Assembly: GCA_029261535.1 (NCBI GenBank)
Contig: JAJDBF010000010.1
Coordinates: 101,017-165,016 of the forward strand
Direction of reading: 5' to 3'
Source of the DNA: Nitrospinaceae bacterium
GTDB lineage: Bacteria > Nitrospinota > Nitrospinia > Nitrospinales > Nitrospinaceae
DNA length: 64,000 nucleotides
The position numbers and the translations under genes were made by a program. The notes beneath the pieces were generated by a model, which was not told the origin of the DNA, searched no databases, and worked only from the letters and a program-made list of their open reading frames with translations. Positions 16,311-25,595 of this stretch are shown piece by piece (within the stretch, counting starts at the first letter, position 1; each line of letters begins with the position of its first letter).

Positions 16311-17012
16311 TTGTCGAAAAATCTGGATTCATATAAAGCTGTTTTTTTTGATGTTGGAGGAACCCTGCTGACGGTCCACCCTTCGGTCGGGGATGTTTAT
16401 GCCGAGCAGGCCCGACCATTTGGTTTCGCAGGTTCGGTGGACGAGTTGAACCTGCAATTTCGCAAGGCCTGGAAAGATCTCGGTGGCATGGAGTCTCTCG
16501 GTCAGCAAAAAGGTCTTGAGATTGAGCGCAAATTTTGGCGTGACGTGGTACAGCGCACTTTTGATGCGGTCGGGGGCCTTGACGATTTTGAACCCTGTTT
16601 TGAAAATATTTACGATGCTTTTCGCAGAGGTTCTGCCTGGCGGCTTTATGAAGATGTGATCGAATCGAAACTGGTCGAACATCTCAAAGCCAAAAGAGTC
16701 GTGCTCGGGATTGTGTCCAATTGGGACTCACGTTTGCCAGAGATCCTCGACAATTTAAACATAGGCCACCAGTTCGATTTCGTCCTGGCATCTACCGTTA
16801 TTGGCTCCGCCAAGCCCGACCCTGTTATTTTTGAACAGGCGTTAAAATTGAGCGGCGTGTCTGCGGATCAGGCACTTCATATTGGAGATGAGCCGGCGAC
16901 CGATGTCATCGGGGCCCAAGCCCTCGGCATCGATGCCATTCTGATCGATCGGAAAAACCGCTATCCGGATTCTGACGTGACCACCATCCGTTCCTTTATG
17001 GAGCTTGTTTAA
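16311..17012 (+). CDS. HAD-superfamily hydrolase
   Basis: 233 aa phosphatase-type HAD protein. Motif I is FFDVGGTLL, in which the second aspartate is replaced by G (D-x-G-G-T, as in the HDHD3/REG-2-like group). Motif II is VSNWD, the motif III lysine lies in SAKPDPVIF, and motif IV is HIGDEPATDVIGA. An alpha-helical cap (residues about 20-105) lies between motif I and motif II. The substrate is unknown. The start is a TTG at 16311 with GAGG 10 bases upstream. The 3' end overlaps the convergent glycosyltransferase-like gene by 17 bp. Confidence 0.87.
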   Translation: MSKNLDSYKAVFFDVGGTLLTVHPSVGDVYAEQARPFGFAGSVDELNLQFRKAWKDLGGMESLGQQKGLEIERKFWRDVVQRTFDAVGGLDDFEPCFENIYDAFRRGSAWRLYEDVIESKLVEHLKAKRVVLGIVSNWDSRLPEILDNLNIGHQFDFVLASTVIGSAKPDPVIFEQALKLSGVSADQALHIGDEPATDVIGAQALGIDAILIDRKNRYPDSDVTTIRSFMELV

Positions 17013-18510
17013 CCTCCAGCCTTGTCTTTTTTAAAGACATCATTAAAGTCGTCCTGCGCCACCACTCCCATCCCAGTAAAAGATAAAACGGCAGGTACTC
17101 AAACCAGGGAATCCACGCCACATATTCCTGCATGTCCTGATAGTCAAAATAAAATTCCATGTAGTACAAGCCAACCAACCCGGTCAATAGTAACCATGAT
17201 CGTCCGGGAAAAAAGCACAGGAAAGGAACGACCCAAGCCAGATACCAGGGGTTCTGCACCGGGCTCAATAAAAAAATCATCGCCATGATGATGAAAAGAT
17301 GACGCAGGCAATTCATCGCCGGGTGTTCTGATTCTGATGAATCTGTCTCTTTTCGGGTTAACAGGTAAAACCAAGACCCAACCAAGATTAGGGCCACCGT
17401 GCCTTTAGCCCAGAGCGACGGTTCGTCATAAGAGAGCCCCACCGGACCCTTGGGCGCAATACCTGCGACATCGCGATAGAACCACACCAACAGCGCGAAG
17501 ATACTGTCGTTGCTTTGCCAATAGGTACTGAACGATTTCAGACTGGAAAAAACTTTTGCTCCAATATCCAAAAAAGGCAGGTAACAAAGCACGATGGTTC
17601 CCATGAAAAGAAATGTGCTGGTCGCGAGTCCGCTAATTTTCTTTCCAGACCTCAGCCACTGCTCCCTTAATAAAAATGGAAACAGGACCGCCGGATAAAG
17701 TTTACCGAGAACACTCAGGGCTAGAAAAAAATGCGCCGCCAGAAACCGTGTCTTTACCAGAAAACAAATCGCGCCTGTTAAAAACGCGATGCCAATAATA
17801 TCGAGATGAGTTGAGTTGAAGGTTTCCTTGATGATGAGAGGCGACCAGAAATAAATGATCACCAGGGTTTTCTTTTTACCAAGGGCCGCGAGCGTAATAA
17901 AAACAAACAGAGCCGCCATCACATCGAACGCGAGAAAGCCGAGCCGCATGGCGATGATGCTATCGGGTTGAGCCTGATAGATCAGACGAAAAACATATTG
18001 AGCCATCGGTGGATAGATTGTCGGCAGGGCAGGGTGGTTGATCCTCTCCATGAATATAAGGGACCGCTCGTTTTCCCATTTCAAGGTTGCCAGCCGTTGC
18101 AACTCACGAATACTGCTTTCATCGTAAGTTGAACGGAACTTTGAAGGCTCTTTAATCATGAACTGCTTGAAAAAAGTCACCTGATCGGGCGAATATTTAT
18201 AAGGATTGATTTGGCTACCGAAAGTTTTACCGTCCCACAGATAGCGGTAGATATCATCTTCCTGAATCTGGTGAGACGGGATCAGGATAACGCGAAAAAC
18301 CAGGCCCAGTATAAAGATCATCCAGATCGAGCGCGTATCTTCACTGGTTTTTAGAGTCCAGTACACTGAGAGCGAATAAAGAACAAACAAACCGCCGTAC
18401 AAAAGCAGATACTCTACAATCGGGCGGTCTGCGTAACCTTCACCCCAATTAAACTCCTTGGACAGATAGGTCATCCCCAGATAGAATAAGATGCTGAGGA
18501 ATCCTGACAT
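16996..18510 (-). CDS. Polytopic GT-C-type glycosyltransferase-like membrane protein
   Basis: 504 aa from the ATG at 18510, with roughly twelve hydrophobic segments. The first extracytoplasmic loop carries QEDDIYRYLWDG, an acidic motif typical of GT-C (GT87/mannosyltransferase-like) enzymes that use polyprenyl-phosphate sugars. Near the middle is HPALPTIYPPMAQ, another recurring feature of this group. The frame is open to 18657, but the extra 49 residues look non-native and would overlap the divergent Sel1 gene. I infer transfer of a sugar to an envelope glycan or lipid; donor and acceptor are unknown. It overlaps the HAD gene at its 3' end. Confidence 0.75.
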   Translation of the reverse strand: MSGFLSILFYLGMTYLSKEFNWGEGYADRPIVEYLLLYGGLFVLYSLSVYWTLKTSEDTRSIWMIFILGLVFRVILIPSHQIQEDDIYRYLWDGKTFGSQINPYKYSPDQVTFFKQFMIKEPSKFRSTYDESSIRELQRLATLKWENERSLIFMERINHPALPTIYPPMAQYVFRLIYQAQPDSIIAMRLGFLAFDVMAALFVFITLAALGKKKTLVIIYFWSPLIIKETFNSTHLDIIGIAFLTGAICFLVKTRFLAAHFFLALSVLGKLYPAVLFPFLLREQWLRSGKKISGLATSTFLFMGTIVLCYLPFLDIGAKVFSSLKSFSTYWQSNDSIFALLVWFYRDVAGIAPKGPVGLSYDEPSLWAKGTVALILVGSWFYLLTRKETDSSESEHPAMNCLRHLFIIMAMIFLLSPVQNPWYLAWVVPFLCFFPGRSWLLLTGLVGLYYMEFYFDYQDMQEYVAWIPWFEYLPFYLLLGWEWWRRTTLMMSLKKTRLEVKQAP

Positions 18511-18554
18511 GAGTAACTTGATATGATACGGTCGCAATCCACCTCTCCAATCCG

Positions 18555-19691
18555 ATGACAAACAAAGTCCTTTATCCTGCCATATTCCTGATCGTTTGGC
18601 ATCTACTGGTTGTTTCCGGAGAAGCTCGGCTCCTCCATGAATTCCCCAACCAGGCACCGCCTCCTATTCCAATGCGGGCCGCACTTTACTTTCAGAAAGG
18701 AAATACTTATGCCACGGGTCAACATGGGGAGAAAAATTTAAAGAAAGCGGTTCACTATTACCGCATGGCCGCGCGATTGGGTTTTGCCAAGGGACAAAAT
18801 GAACTGGGAGTATATCTACAAAACGGGCTGGGTGTGGAAAGGGACTTCAAAACCGCCGCCTTGTGGTTTCGTCGCGCGGCGGATCAAAACCTGGCAACAG
18901 CGCAGTTTAATCTGGGACTGACCTATAAAGCAGGGCTGGGAGTTGAAGTCGATTACGAAGAAGCACTTCACTGGCTGAAAAAAGCCGCCAATCAGGATTA
19001 CAGCAAAGCCCATACCACTCTCGGGTTGATGTACGTCAACGGTCAAGGTGTTTCCATCAACTATAAAACCGCCTACGAGCTTTATTTGCTGGGAGCCAAA
19101 CTGGGGGACCGCCGGGCTCAGTATTACGTTGGGTCGATGTCAGCCGTTGGAAGAGGAACCGACACCAGTTGGGAGGCGGCACTCAAGTGGTATCAGGAGT
19201 CCGCCAATTCGGGCTACATCAGGGCGCAGAACACGCTTGGCAATATGTACCAAAACGGCAATGGAGTGGCGCGCGATTTTGTAAAGGCCATGACCTGGTT
19301 CCGGCTGGCGGCAGAACAGGAGAATGCACTGGCTCAACTCAATTTGGGAATTCACTATTATATGGGCTGGGGTATCAATCGCGATTGGAAAACTGCCGCA
19401 GACTGGTTTGAAAAATCCGCAAAGGGAGGCAATCGCCGGGCCCAATATAATTTCGGTGTCCTGCTCCGCGACGGCAAAGGAACTAAAAAAGATAGTACCC
19501 AAGCCCATCAATGGTTTTTGAAGGCCGGAGAGCAGGGCTATCCGCGTGCGAGTTTCCAACTTGGCATATTCTATGAAAAGGGCATTGGTGTCGTGCCAAA
19601 TCTTTACGAAGCCCGATTCTGGTATAAAAGAGCACTCCAGCAGGGGATCAAACAGGCAGGCCCCGCACTAAAAAGCCTCGGGGCGGAATGA
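18555..19691 (+). CDS. Secreted Sel1-repeat protein
   Basis: 378 aa. An N-terminal signal peptide (residues about 1-25, hydrophobic IFLIVWHLLVVSG then EAR) is followed by about eight or nine Sel1-like repeats of 36 residues, with the pattern A-x-x-x-LG-x-x-Y-x-x-G-x-G-V-x-x-D-x-x-x-A-x-x-W. Examples are FNLGLTYKAGLGVEVDYEEA and NTLGNMYQNGNGVARDFVKA. Such alpha-solenoids mediate protein interactions in the periplasm. It starts 45 bp from the divergent glycosyltransferase-like gene, so both may share a promoter region. The partner is unknown. Confidence 0.9.
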   Translation: MTNKVLYPAIFLIVWHLLVVSGEARLLHEFPNQAPPPIPMRAALYFQKGNTYATGQHGEKNLKKAVHYYRMAARLGFAKGQNELGVYLQNGLGVERDFKTAALWFRRAADQNLATAQFNLGLTYKAGLGVEVDYEEALHWLKKAANQDYSKAHTTLGLMYVNGQGVSINYKTAYELYLLGAKLGDRRAQYYVGSMSAVGRGTDTSWEAALKWYQESANSGYIRAQNTLGNMYQNGNGVARDFVKAMTWFRLAAEQENALAQLNLGIHYYMGWGINRDWKTAADWFEKSAKGGNRRAQYNFGVLLRDGKGTKKDSTQAHQWFLKAGEQGYPRASFQLGIFYEKGIGVVPNLYEARFWYKRALQQGIKQAGPALKSLGAE

Positions 19692-19773
19692 ACCATGACA
19701 ATAAAAACGCCCTCGAAGGTTTTCATCTCAGTCATTATTTATCTTCGTACCCCTCTGTCATGACGTAAGTTAA

Positions 19774-21645
19774 ATGAAGCCTGATTACACTCATAAACTT
19801 GTTTTAGCCAAAAAAGAACTCAAAAAAGCCTCTTCCAGTTTGATTTCAGGTGAAAATTCACGGCGGACTTATAAAAAAATTTGGCAGGCCTATGGAAAAA
19901 CTCTTCGCGCCTGGCTTGTTAAAAATGGTCAGGATTGGAATTATGGGTATAGTCAGGAAACTATTGAAGCCAAATTTAATACCCTGGCTCCGAAAAACTT
20001 AACAAAGAAATTTTCATTGTTGGCAAGCAAATGCTGGTCTCTTTCAAAAAACCTCCCGTACTCTCCTCATATTTTTGATCCTCGAAATTTAAGTGAAAAA
20101 GAGAGAATCGTTGAGACGCAGATTTGTATAAATGAAGTGCTTTCATTAGTTGAGCATGTGGAATCGGGTGCCCCACTTAATCTTTTCAAAGGTGAAATGA
20201 CCCAAACCTACCCAATCGGTCAATGGATCAACTATATTTCTTTAGGCACTACTAGGGAAAATGAACGATTTTGGGAAAAGTGCTCAGGAAGAATCCTTGG
20301 ATTTGAAGATGGAAATGCCATAATTATTTGGAACAATAGAACTATTGATTTAACTGGATGTTACGGTTCTTATTTAGAACCGACCGGCCCTCCCGCTGGA
20401 AAGTCCCATCATCCTTTAAAACCCCGGCGAATCTGGTTTGATCTACATCCCGAATACCGGCAAAACCCATTATTTATCACAAATAAAGGAGCCTATAACC
20501 ATTCCCAATTTTACACCTGCCCCTGTTGCGAGTATCCCATGCTCAACATTCATCCCTTGCACTCTCATCCAGACTATGATGAAGAGCCGGAGGCATACGA
20601 AATCTGTAGACTTTGTGACTGGGCAGACCCGTTTTGCGATGATTTTGATGACTCAAATAAAATTGAGGGAGTGGCCAACTTTGATTATTCCTTAAGTGAA
20701 GCACGCGATAATTTTGAACAATACTCCAGCATATTCCGACCAGGTCATGAACCGTTTTTCAGTGTCAATATGTCTTCATGTATTTTGGATTTAAAACAAC
20801 GATTACGATCCAGTTTTGATCAAATGATTAATGAAGACAGTCCATGGAAAATTTATCTTCTCTGGCACGAAGCACAAAATATTATAAATGAATTAAAAAT
20901 AAAATTGCAAAAAGAGGAGGAAAAATACTCCATCTATAGAATGACTGATCGGGACGCCGAGGGATTTCTGGAAGGCAGAGTGTTCTCTTACAAGTGGAAA
21001 TGGCAAAACACCTATGAACTTGGTGAATGGTGTGCTCATAATATCTACGACAAGTCTATTCTTGTCTGGGTTGGAAGTAGTTATTATGGAAACTCATATA
21101 TCACAAGAACGGGTTCTAAAAAAGGTAGGGGACTCGTAAATTCCAACGTGGGGGGAGTTACTTCTCGAAGCTCCTGTCTATATGACCTCATCTCCAAGCC
21201 GATCGAAGATCAAACAACTTCCCGCGCCTTGAGAAGAAACTGGTTTGATCTTCACGAGGCACAAAGTAAAGAAAAGTTCACCTGTCCTTGTTGCGGTTTT
21301 CCTACCTTGGACAAAATAACTGTATCAGAAACTTGTTTTTTGTGTGATTGGATTGATACAGGACAAGATGACTATGAAGCTTCAGAAGTTGAAGAGGGTA
21401 TTAATGGAAACTATTCGCTGATTGAAGCACGCCAAAACTTTGAACACCATTTGTGTGCGATGGGTCCTGACCACCGGACTATGATGGAAGAACAAAATTC
21501 CACTCTGGACAGAAAAAAAATAAAACTCAGGATCCAAGACCTTTTTTATCAAATTCTGGGATCTATAGTTTCTGAAGAAATCGATGGTCTTTGGGAAGTA
21601 GTTTTGGTACTCCGTGAGGAATTGAAGCCAATTCCCAAACCATAA
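19774..21645 (+). CDS. Tandem CPCC-domain cysteine-rich protein, unknown function
   Basis: 623 aa, with no signal or membrane segment. Two copies of a cysteine-rich CPCC-type domain are visible. The first begins FYTCPCCEYPML near residue 248, with CRLCDW about 35 residues later and then YSLSEARDNFEQY. The second begins FTCPCCGFPTLDK near residue 507, with CFLCDW and then YSLIEARQNFEHH. Each CPCC plus CxxC set could bind zinc. Each copy is preceded by a similar region containing a G-E/Q-W strand and the block RRxWFDLH, so the protein looks like an internal duplication after a helical N-terminus of about 130 residues. Base composition is clearly more AT-rich than the neighbours, which suggests acquisition. 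Function unknown. Confidence 0.8.
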   Translation: MKPDYTHKLVLAKKELKKASSSLISGENSRRTYKKIWQAYGKTLRAWLVKNGQDWNYGYSQETIEAKFNTLAPKNLTKKFSLLASKCWSLSKNLPYSPHIFDPRNLSEKERIVETQICINEVLSLVEHVESGAPLNLFKGEMTQTYPIGQWINYISLGTTRENERFWEKCSGRILGFEDGNAIIIWNNRTIDLTGCYGSYLEPTGPPAGKSHHPLKPRRIWFDLHPEYRQNPLFITNKGAYNHSQFYTCPCCEYPMLNIHPLHSHPDYDEEPEAYEICRLCDWADPFCDDFDDSNKIEGVANFDYSLSEARDNFEQYSSIFRPGHEPFFSVNMSSCILDLKQRLRSSFDQMINEDSPWKIYLLWHEAQNIINELKIKLQKEEEKYSIYRMTDRDAEGFLEGRVFSYKWKWQNTYELGEWCAHNIYDKSILVWVGSSYYGNSYITRTGSKKGRGLVNSNVGGVTSRSSCLYDLISKPIEDQTTSRALRRNWFDLHEAQSKEKFTCPCCGFPTLDKITVSETCFLCDWIDTGQDDYEASEVEEGINGNYSLIEARQNFEHHLCAMGPDHRTMMEEQNSTLDRKKIKLRIQDLFYQILGSIVSEEIDGLWEVVLVLREELKPIPKP

Positions 21646-21686
21646 ATTTTTTCCCATTGACCGTGCGCCGAGCACGCGCAAGTGGG

Positions 21687-23510
21687 TCAGCCCACCTGCA
21701 TTTTTTTGGCGGCGCGTTTGCGATCGTTTTCATCAAGCAAGCGTTTGCGGATGCGGATTTTTCCCGGAGTGATTTCTGCCAGTTCATCCGCGTTCAAAAA
21801 TTCAAGGACCTGTTCCAGACTCATGCGCCTGGGCGGGGTGAGCGATACGTGGTCGTCGGAACCTGAAGCGCGAACGTTGGTTAATTTCTTTTCCCGCGTG
21901 ATATTCACCACCAGATCGTTATCCTTTTTATTTTCGCCAACAATCATGCCAGTATAAACTTCTTCGCCGGGAGACAAAAACAAAACACCGCGATCCTGCA
22001 AACTGTTAATAGAATATCCAGTCGTTGCACCCGCATCCATCGCAATCAACACACCATTGCGTCTTCCACCTACGAATTCAATTGCCGGGACATATTTATC
22101 GAAGCTGTGCTGAAGCGTTCCGGTGCCTTTGGTCAAGGTGAGAAATTCTGACTGAAAGCCGAACAGACAACGCGTGGTGATTTCGTATTCAAGCCTGGTG
22201 TGACCATCTCCCAGTGGCATCATATTTTGCAGACGGCCTTTGCGCCCGCCAAGTGCTTCCATGACCTTGCCCGAATAGGTGTCTTCAACATCAATGACCA
22301 CCACTTCATCCGGTTCCATTTTGACTCCGTCCACTTCCTTGAACAAAACCTGTGGGCGGGAAACAGAAAATTCGTAGCCTTCGCGCCGCATGGTTTCAAT
22401 CAAAATACTGAGATGCAATTCCCCTCGGCCAGAAACCTTGAACGTGTCGCGTCTTTCTGTTTCAGCGACTAGCATGGCCACATTAGATTTGGCTTCGCGC
22501 AGAAGGCGACTGCGAATATGGTTCTGGGTCAGGAATTTTCCTTCCTTGCCTGCAAACGGAGAATCGTTGACAATAAAATGAATTGCCATGGTCGGCTCGT
22601 CCACATGAATCGGCGGAAGCGCATCCGGTTGCTTTGAACAGGCAATGGTCTCTCCAATATTGATTTCCTTCATCCCAGCGATGGCGATGATATCGCCGGA
22701 GCAGGTTTCGCTCAGCTCAACTCGATTAAGCCCGTTATAAGTGAATGCCTTGGCCGTTTTAAACGCTTCAATATCTCCGTTGGTTTTGATACGCACAAGA
22801 GGGTCCGCTACTTTAAAATTTCCCCGGTCCACTTTACCCACGGCGATACGTCCCAGGTAATCGTTGTAATCGATTGACGTGACCAACATTCTGAATCTAT
22901 CGTCCGCACTGTCTTCCTGCGGAGCAATTTCCTTGATGATGACATCCAGAACTTGCGTCATGTCTCCCGGCTCATCTTCGAGATTATGTCGGCTTTGCCC
23001 CAGTTTGGCAGACGTGTAGAGAATAGGGAAGTCAAGCTGATCGTCCGTAGCACCGAGATTCACCATCAGGTCGAATACCAGGTTGATGGCTCTTTCCGGG
23101 TCAGCTCCGCTTCGATCAATTTTATTGACTACCAGAATAGGTTTCAGCCCCAGTTCAAGGGATTTTTTGAGGACAAAGCGGGTCTGTGGCATCGGCCCTT
23201 CAGCCGCATCGACCAATAAGACCACTCCGTTGACCATGTTGAGAACGCGCTCGACTTCACCGCCAAAATCGGCATGCCCTGGAGTATCGACAATATTTAT
23301 TTTGTAGCCCTTGTAATTAATAGTCGCGTTCTTCGACAAAATAGTGATGCCGCGTTCGCGCTCAAGATCATTGCTGTCCATAACGCAGTCCTGGTGGACC
23401 TCATTGTCGCGAAAAGTTCCACTTTGCTCCAGGAGCCTGTCGATAAGAGTTGTTTTTCCATGGTCTACGTGGGCAATGATGCCCACATTACGAATGCGGT
23501 CAGGTTTCAT
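21687..23510 (-). CDS. typA: Translational GTPase TypA/BipA
   Basis: 607 aa, full length. Ribosome-associated GTPase needed for growth under stress, cold or nutrient shift in many bacteria, and linked to 50S assembly. G1 is [19 protein letters not shown]2/switch I is [13 protein letters not shown]3 is [15 protein letters not shown] and G4 is VVNKIDR. EF-Tu-like domain 2, EF-G-like domains and the BipA-specific C-terminus ([21 protein letters not shown], then a lysine/arginine-rich tail) follow. It stands alone, convergent with the CPCC gene and divergent from the recombinase. Confidence 0.97.
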   Translation of the reverse strand: MKPDRIRNVGIIAHVDHGKTTLIDRLLEQSGTFRDNEVHQDCVMDSNDLERERGITILSKNATINYKGYKINIVDTPGHADFGGEVERVLNMVNGVVLLVDAAEGPMPQTRFVLKKSLELGLKPILVVNKIDRSGADPERAINLVFDLMVNLGATDDQLDFPILYTSAKLGQSRHNLEDEPGDMTQVLDVIIKEIAPQEDSADDRFRMLVTSIDYNDYLGRIAVGKVDRGNFKVADPLVRIKTNGDIEAFKTAKAFTYNGLNRVELSETCSGDIIAIAGMKEINIGETIACSKQPDALPPIHVDEPTMAIHFIVNDSPFAGKEGKFLTQNHIRSRLLREAKSNVAMLVAETERRDTFKVSGRGELHLSILIETMRREGYEFSVSRPQVLFKEVDGVKMEPDEVVVIDVEDTYSGKVMEALGGRKGRLQNMMPLGDGHTRLEYEITTRCLFGFQSEFLTLTKGTGTLQHSFDKYVPAIEFVGGRRNGVLIAMDAGATTGYSINSLQDRGVLFLSPGEEVYTGMIVGENKKDNDLVVNITREKKLTNVRASGSDDHVSLTPPRRMSLEQVLEFLNADELAEITPGKIRIRKRLLDENDRKRAAKKMQVG

Positions 23511-23613
23511 TTCACTTTGGTTTTAAGGGTAAATGTGAGACGGGGGGTATCCCGGAGTCCGGCTAAAACTTACTAAATTATTGTATTAATAAACATTATA
23601 CCTTAACGTGGAC

Positions 23614-24531
23614 ATGAACGATATCAATAACTCATTAGACGCGGGAACGATGCAATTCTGGTTAAAAGAATTTCTGGATTACCTTAAAATCGAAAAAAGG
23701 CACTCGCCCAACACGGTTTCCAGTTATGGCAGGGATGTCCTACGCTTTCTTGATGCCATGAAAGGCAAAAAGTTTCAAGAAATTTCTCAGCAGGACGTTC
23801 GTATTTTTCTTTTGTCATTAAAAAATGATGGTATGTCATCGCGTTCTTCAGCAAGGGCTCTGTGTTCGATCAAGGCATTTTTTCGCTTCATGGTATCAGG
23901 AGGATTTCTTGAATCGAATCCGGCTCAGATTCTGGAAGCACCCAAAATGTGGAAAAAACTCCCGACGGTTCTTTCCGTCAGCGAGATTGAAGTCATTCTC
24001 AATGGACCGGACATCACTACCTCGCGTGGTCTTCGTGATAAAGCCATGCTGGAAGTTTTATACGCCACCGGCTTGCGGGTTTCCGAACTGATTCAATTAA
24101 AAATTTCCAATGTGAACCTGGAAGTGGGGTACCTCCGCACTTTTGGCAAAGGCAATAAGGAAAGGATCATCCCGCTTGGCGACCAGGCACGGCAGGTTCT
24201 AGCAGACTACATTGAAACCGGACGATCGAGATTTCTCAAAAAGGGTGAACCGACAGGAGACCTGTTTCTTTCCAATCGAGGCCGGGGCATGTCCCGCCAA
24301 ATGTTCTGGCAGATCATCCGTAAATACGCACTGTCCGGCAATGTTCAAGGTTCCGTCTCTCCCCATTCCGTTCGTCATGCTTTCGCCACACACCTTTTGG
24401 AACGAGGCGCGGATCTTCGCAGTGTTCAGCAAATGCTGGGGCATTCAGATATTTCGACAACACAGATTTATACCCACGTTTTGAAAAAGCGGATGCAGGA
24501 TGTGTTCGACCAATTCCATCCCCGCGCCTGA
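23614..24531 (+). CDS. xerC: Tyrosine recombinase XerC/XerD
   Basis: 305 aa site-specific recombinase of the Xer family that resolves chromosome dimers at dif. An N-terminal SAM-like core-binding domain (residues about 12-100) precedes the catalytic domain. The catalytic residues are the arginine in TGLRVSE, the lysine in FGKGNKERIIP, HxxR in SPHSVRHAF, the histidine in LGHSDI and the nucleophile tyrosine in TQIYTHV. The length and HSDISTTQIYTHV block fit a housekeeping Xer rather than a phage integrase, and no attachment site or mobile genes are adjacent. XerC versus XerD cannot be settled by eye. The start could be GTG 23608 or ATG 23614. Confidence 0.92.
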   Translation: MNDINNSLDAGTMQFWLKEFLDYLKIEKRHSPNTVSSYGRDVLRFLDAMKGKKFQEISQQDVRIFLLSLKNDGMSSRSSARALCSIKAFFRFMVSGGFLESNPAQILEAPKMWKKLPTVLSVSEIEVILNGPDITTSRGLRDKAMLEVLYATGLRVSELIQLKISNVNLEVGYLRTFGKGNKERIIPLGDQARQVLADYIETGRSRFLKKGEPTGDLFLSNRGRGMSRQMFWQIIRKYALSGNVQGSVSPHSVRHAFATHLLERGADLRSVQQMLGHSDISTTQIYTHVLKKRMQDVFDQFHPRA

Positions 24532-24552
24532 AACAACAAAACATGATATAGC

Positions 24553-24581
24553 TTGACGCTCCGCGCTCTTCTCGATAGTAT
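24553..24581 (+). promoter_or_regulatory. Sigma-70-type promoter for the DUF177-rpmF-plsX-fab operon
   Basis: TTGACG (24553-24558) and TAGTAT (24576-24581) are separated by exactly 17 bases, matching the -35/-10 consensus at 5 of 6 and 4-5 of 6 positions. The predicted transcript would start near 24588, about 75 bases before the DUF177 start, in the gap after the recombinase gene. Confidence 0.6.
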
Positions 24582-24663
24582 TTTTTAACCATTTATTAAT
24601 CCCTTGGCGTTTTCCTGCCAGCTACCGCACTCCCTCAATATTCTTCTGCATCTCAGGTTCAGC

Positions 24664-25203
24664 ATGTCATTAAAATTCGATATTGAATCCATCCCGGAGG
24701 ACGAAGGACTGGAATTGCTTCAGACAGAAAAGAAGTCTGCTCTCAAAATTGATTTACCAGATTGCACCCTGACTCAGGATATCGAATTGTCGGGCCGTCT
24801 GACCCGTTTGGGACGGGATGTATTTTTTAAGGGCCGGGTTGCCTGCGAAATCCAGTTTGCCTGCTCGCGTTGCCTCGAGAACTTTAAAACACCGGTTAAA
24901 ACCTCTCTCGATGTCTGTTTCATGCCGATCCCGGAAAATGAGCCTCAGGAAGAGCATGAACTGAGGGAATCTGATATAGAGGTTGAATATTACAAGGAAA
25001 ATACGATAGACTTGGCCCAGCCTGTCTTTGATCAGATTCTATTGACCCAACCTTTAATTCCCTTGTGCTGTTCCGATTGTAAGGGGTTATGCTCGCAATG
25101 CGGTGTCAATCGCAATAAGAATGAGTGTCAATGCGGGGAATTGTCGGGAGCGGGAGACCCCCGTTTCGATGTCCTTCAGAAATTAAAAGATAAAATCAAG
25201 TAA
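24664..25203 (+). CDS. yceD: DUF177 (YceD-like) protein
   Basis: 179 aa from the ATG at 24664 (an upstream frame from 24604 lacks support). DUF177 proteins are almost universally encoded just before rpmF and are linked to 23S rRNA/ribosome accumulation in bacteria and plants. Seen: central CEIQFACSRCLENF and the C-terminal zinc-like set CCSDCKGLCSQCGVN with CQCG. The gene order DUF177-rpmF-plsX-fab is the conserved arrangement. It is 11 bases upstream of rpmF, so co-translation is likely. Confidence 0.92.
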   Translation: MSLKFDIESIPEDEGLELLQTEKKSALKIDLPDCTLTQDIELSGRLTRLGRDVFFKGRVACEIQFACSRCLENFKTPVKTSLDVCFMPIPENEPQEEHELRESDIEVEYYKENTIDLAQPVFDQILLTQPLIPLCCSDCKGLCSQCGVNRNKNECQCGELSGAGDPRFDVLQKLKDKIK

Positions 25204-25214
25204 AGAGGAAATCC

Positions 25215-25394
25215 ATGCCAGTACCAAAAAAGCGCACGTCACGATCCAGAAGGGGAAACCGCCGGTCTCATGATTCTCTTAAAATCCCGGCTTTTTCCGA
25301 ATGTCAGCAGTGTCATGAAATGACCCGCCCGCATCAAATCTGCCCTCATTGTGGATATTACAAAGGCAAAGAACGCGTTGAAGTCACCGGCTGA
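25215..25394 (+). CDS. rpmF: 50S ribosomal protein L32
   Basis: 59 aa, a short gene easily missed. It starts MPVPKKRTSRSRRGNRRSHD, the standard L32 N-terminus, and has the zinc ribbon pairs CQQC and CPHC followed by GYYKGKE. An AAAGAGG site precedes the ATG at 25215. Basic and full length for the family (55-60 aa). It sits between DUF177 and plsX as in many bacteria. Confidence 0.97.
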   Translation: MPVPKKRTSRSRRGNRRSHDSLKIPAFSECQQCHEMTRPHQICPHCGYYKGKERVEVTG

Positions 25395-25519
25395 CTTTTT
25401 AAACTGAAAAATTCGCAATCGACCCTGCCATGTTTTATCTGAACGCCGGGATTGCCTGCGACCCGGTGAATGTTTTACGGGATTCTTTAAAAGTTCTACA
25501 TTGTTCGGCATTGCCATTG

Positions 25520-25545
25520 GCACCCTTGAGGATTTTTCAAGGTGC
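25520..25545 (+). other. Hairpin in the rpmF-plsX spacer
   Basis: GCACCCTTGA (25520-25529) pairs with TCAAGGTGC (25537-25545) with one bulged C and a 7-base loop. The 201-bp gap between rpmF and plsX is larger than any other gap in this operon. The stem may act as an attenuator, a partial terminator or an mRNA processing site. There is no T tract. Confidence 0.4.
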
Positions 25546-25595
25546 TCTTATAGGTCCGCCACAGATGTTGCGGGTAAATCGGGGATGGAATCTGC

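Noticed and set aside
23614..24531. Tyrosine recombinase as the integrase of a mobile element
   Set aside because: It is flanked by typA and the fab operon, has Xer-like length and motifs, and shows no tRNA, attachment repeat or cargo genes.
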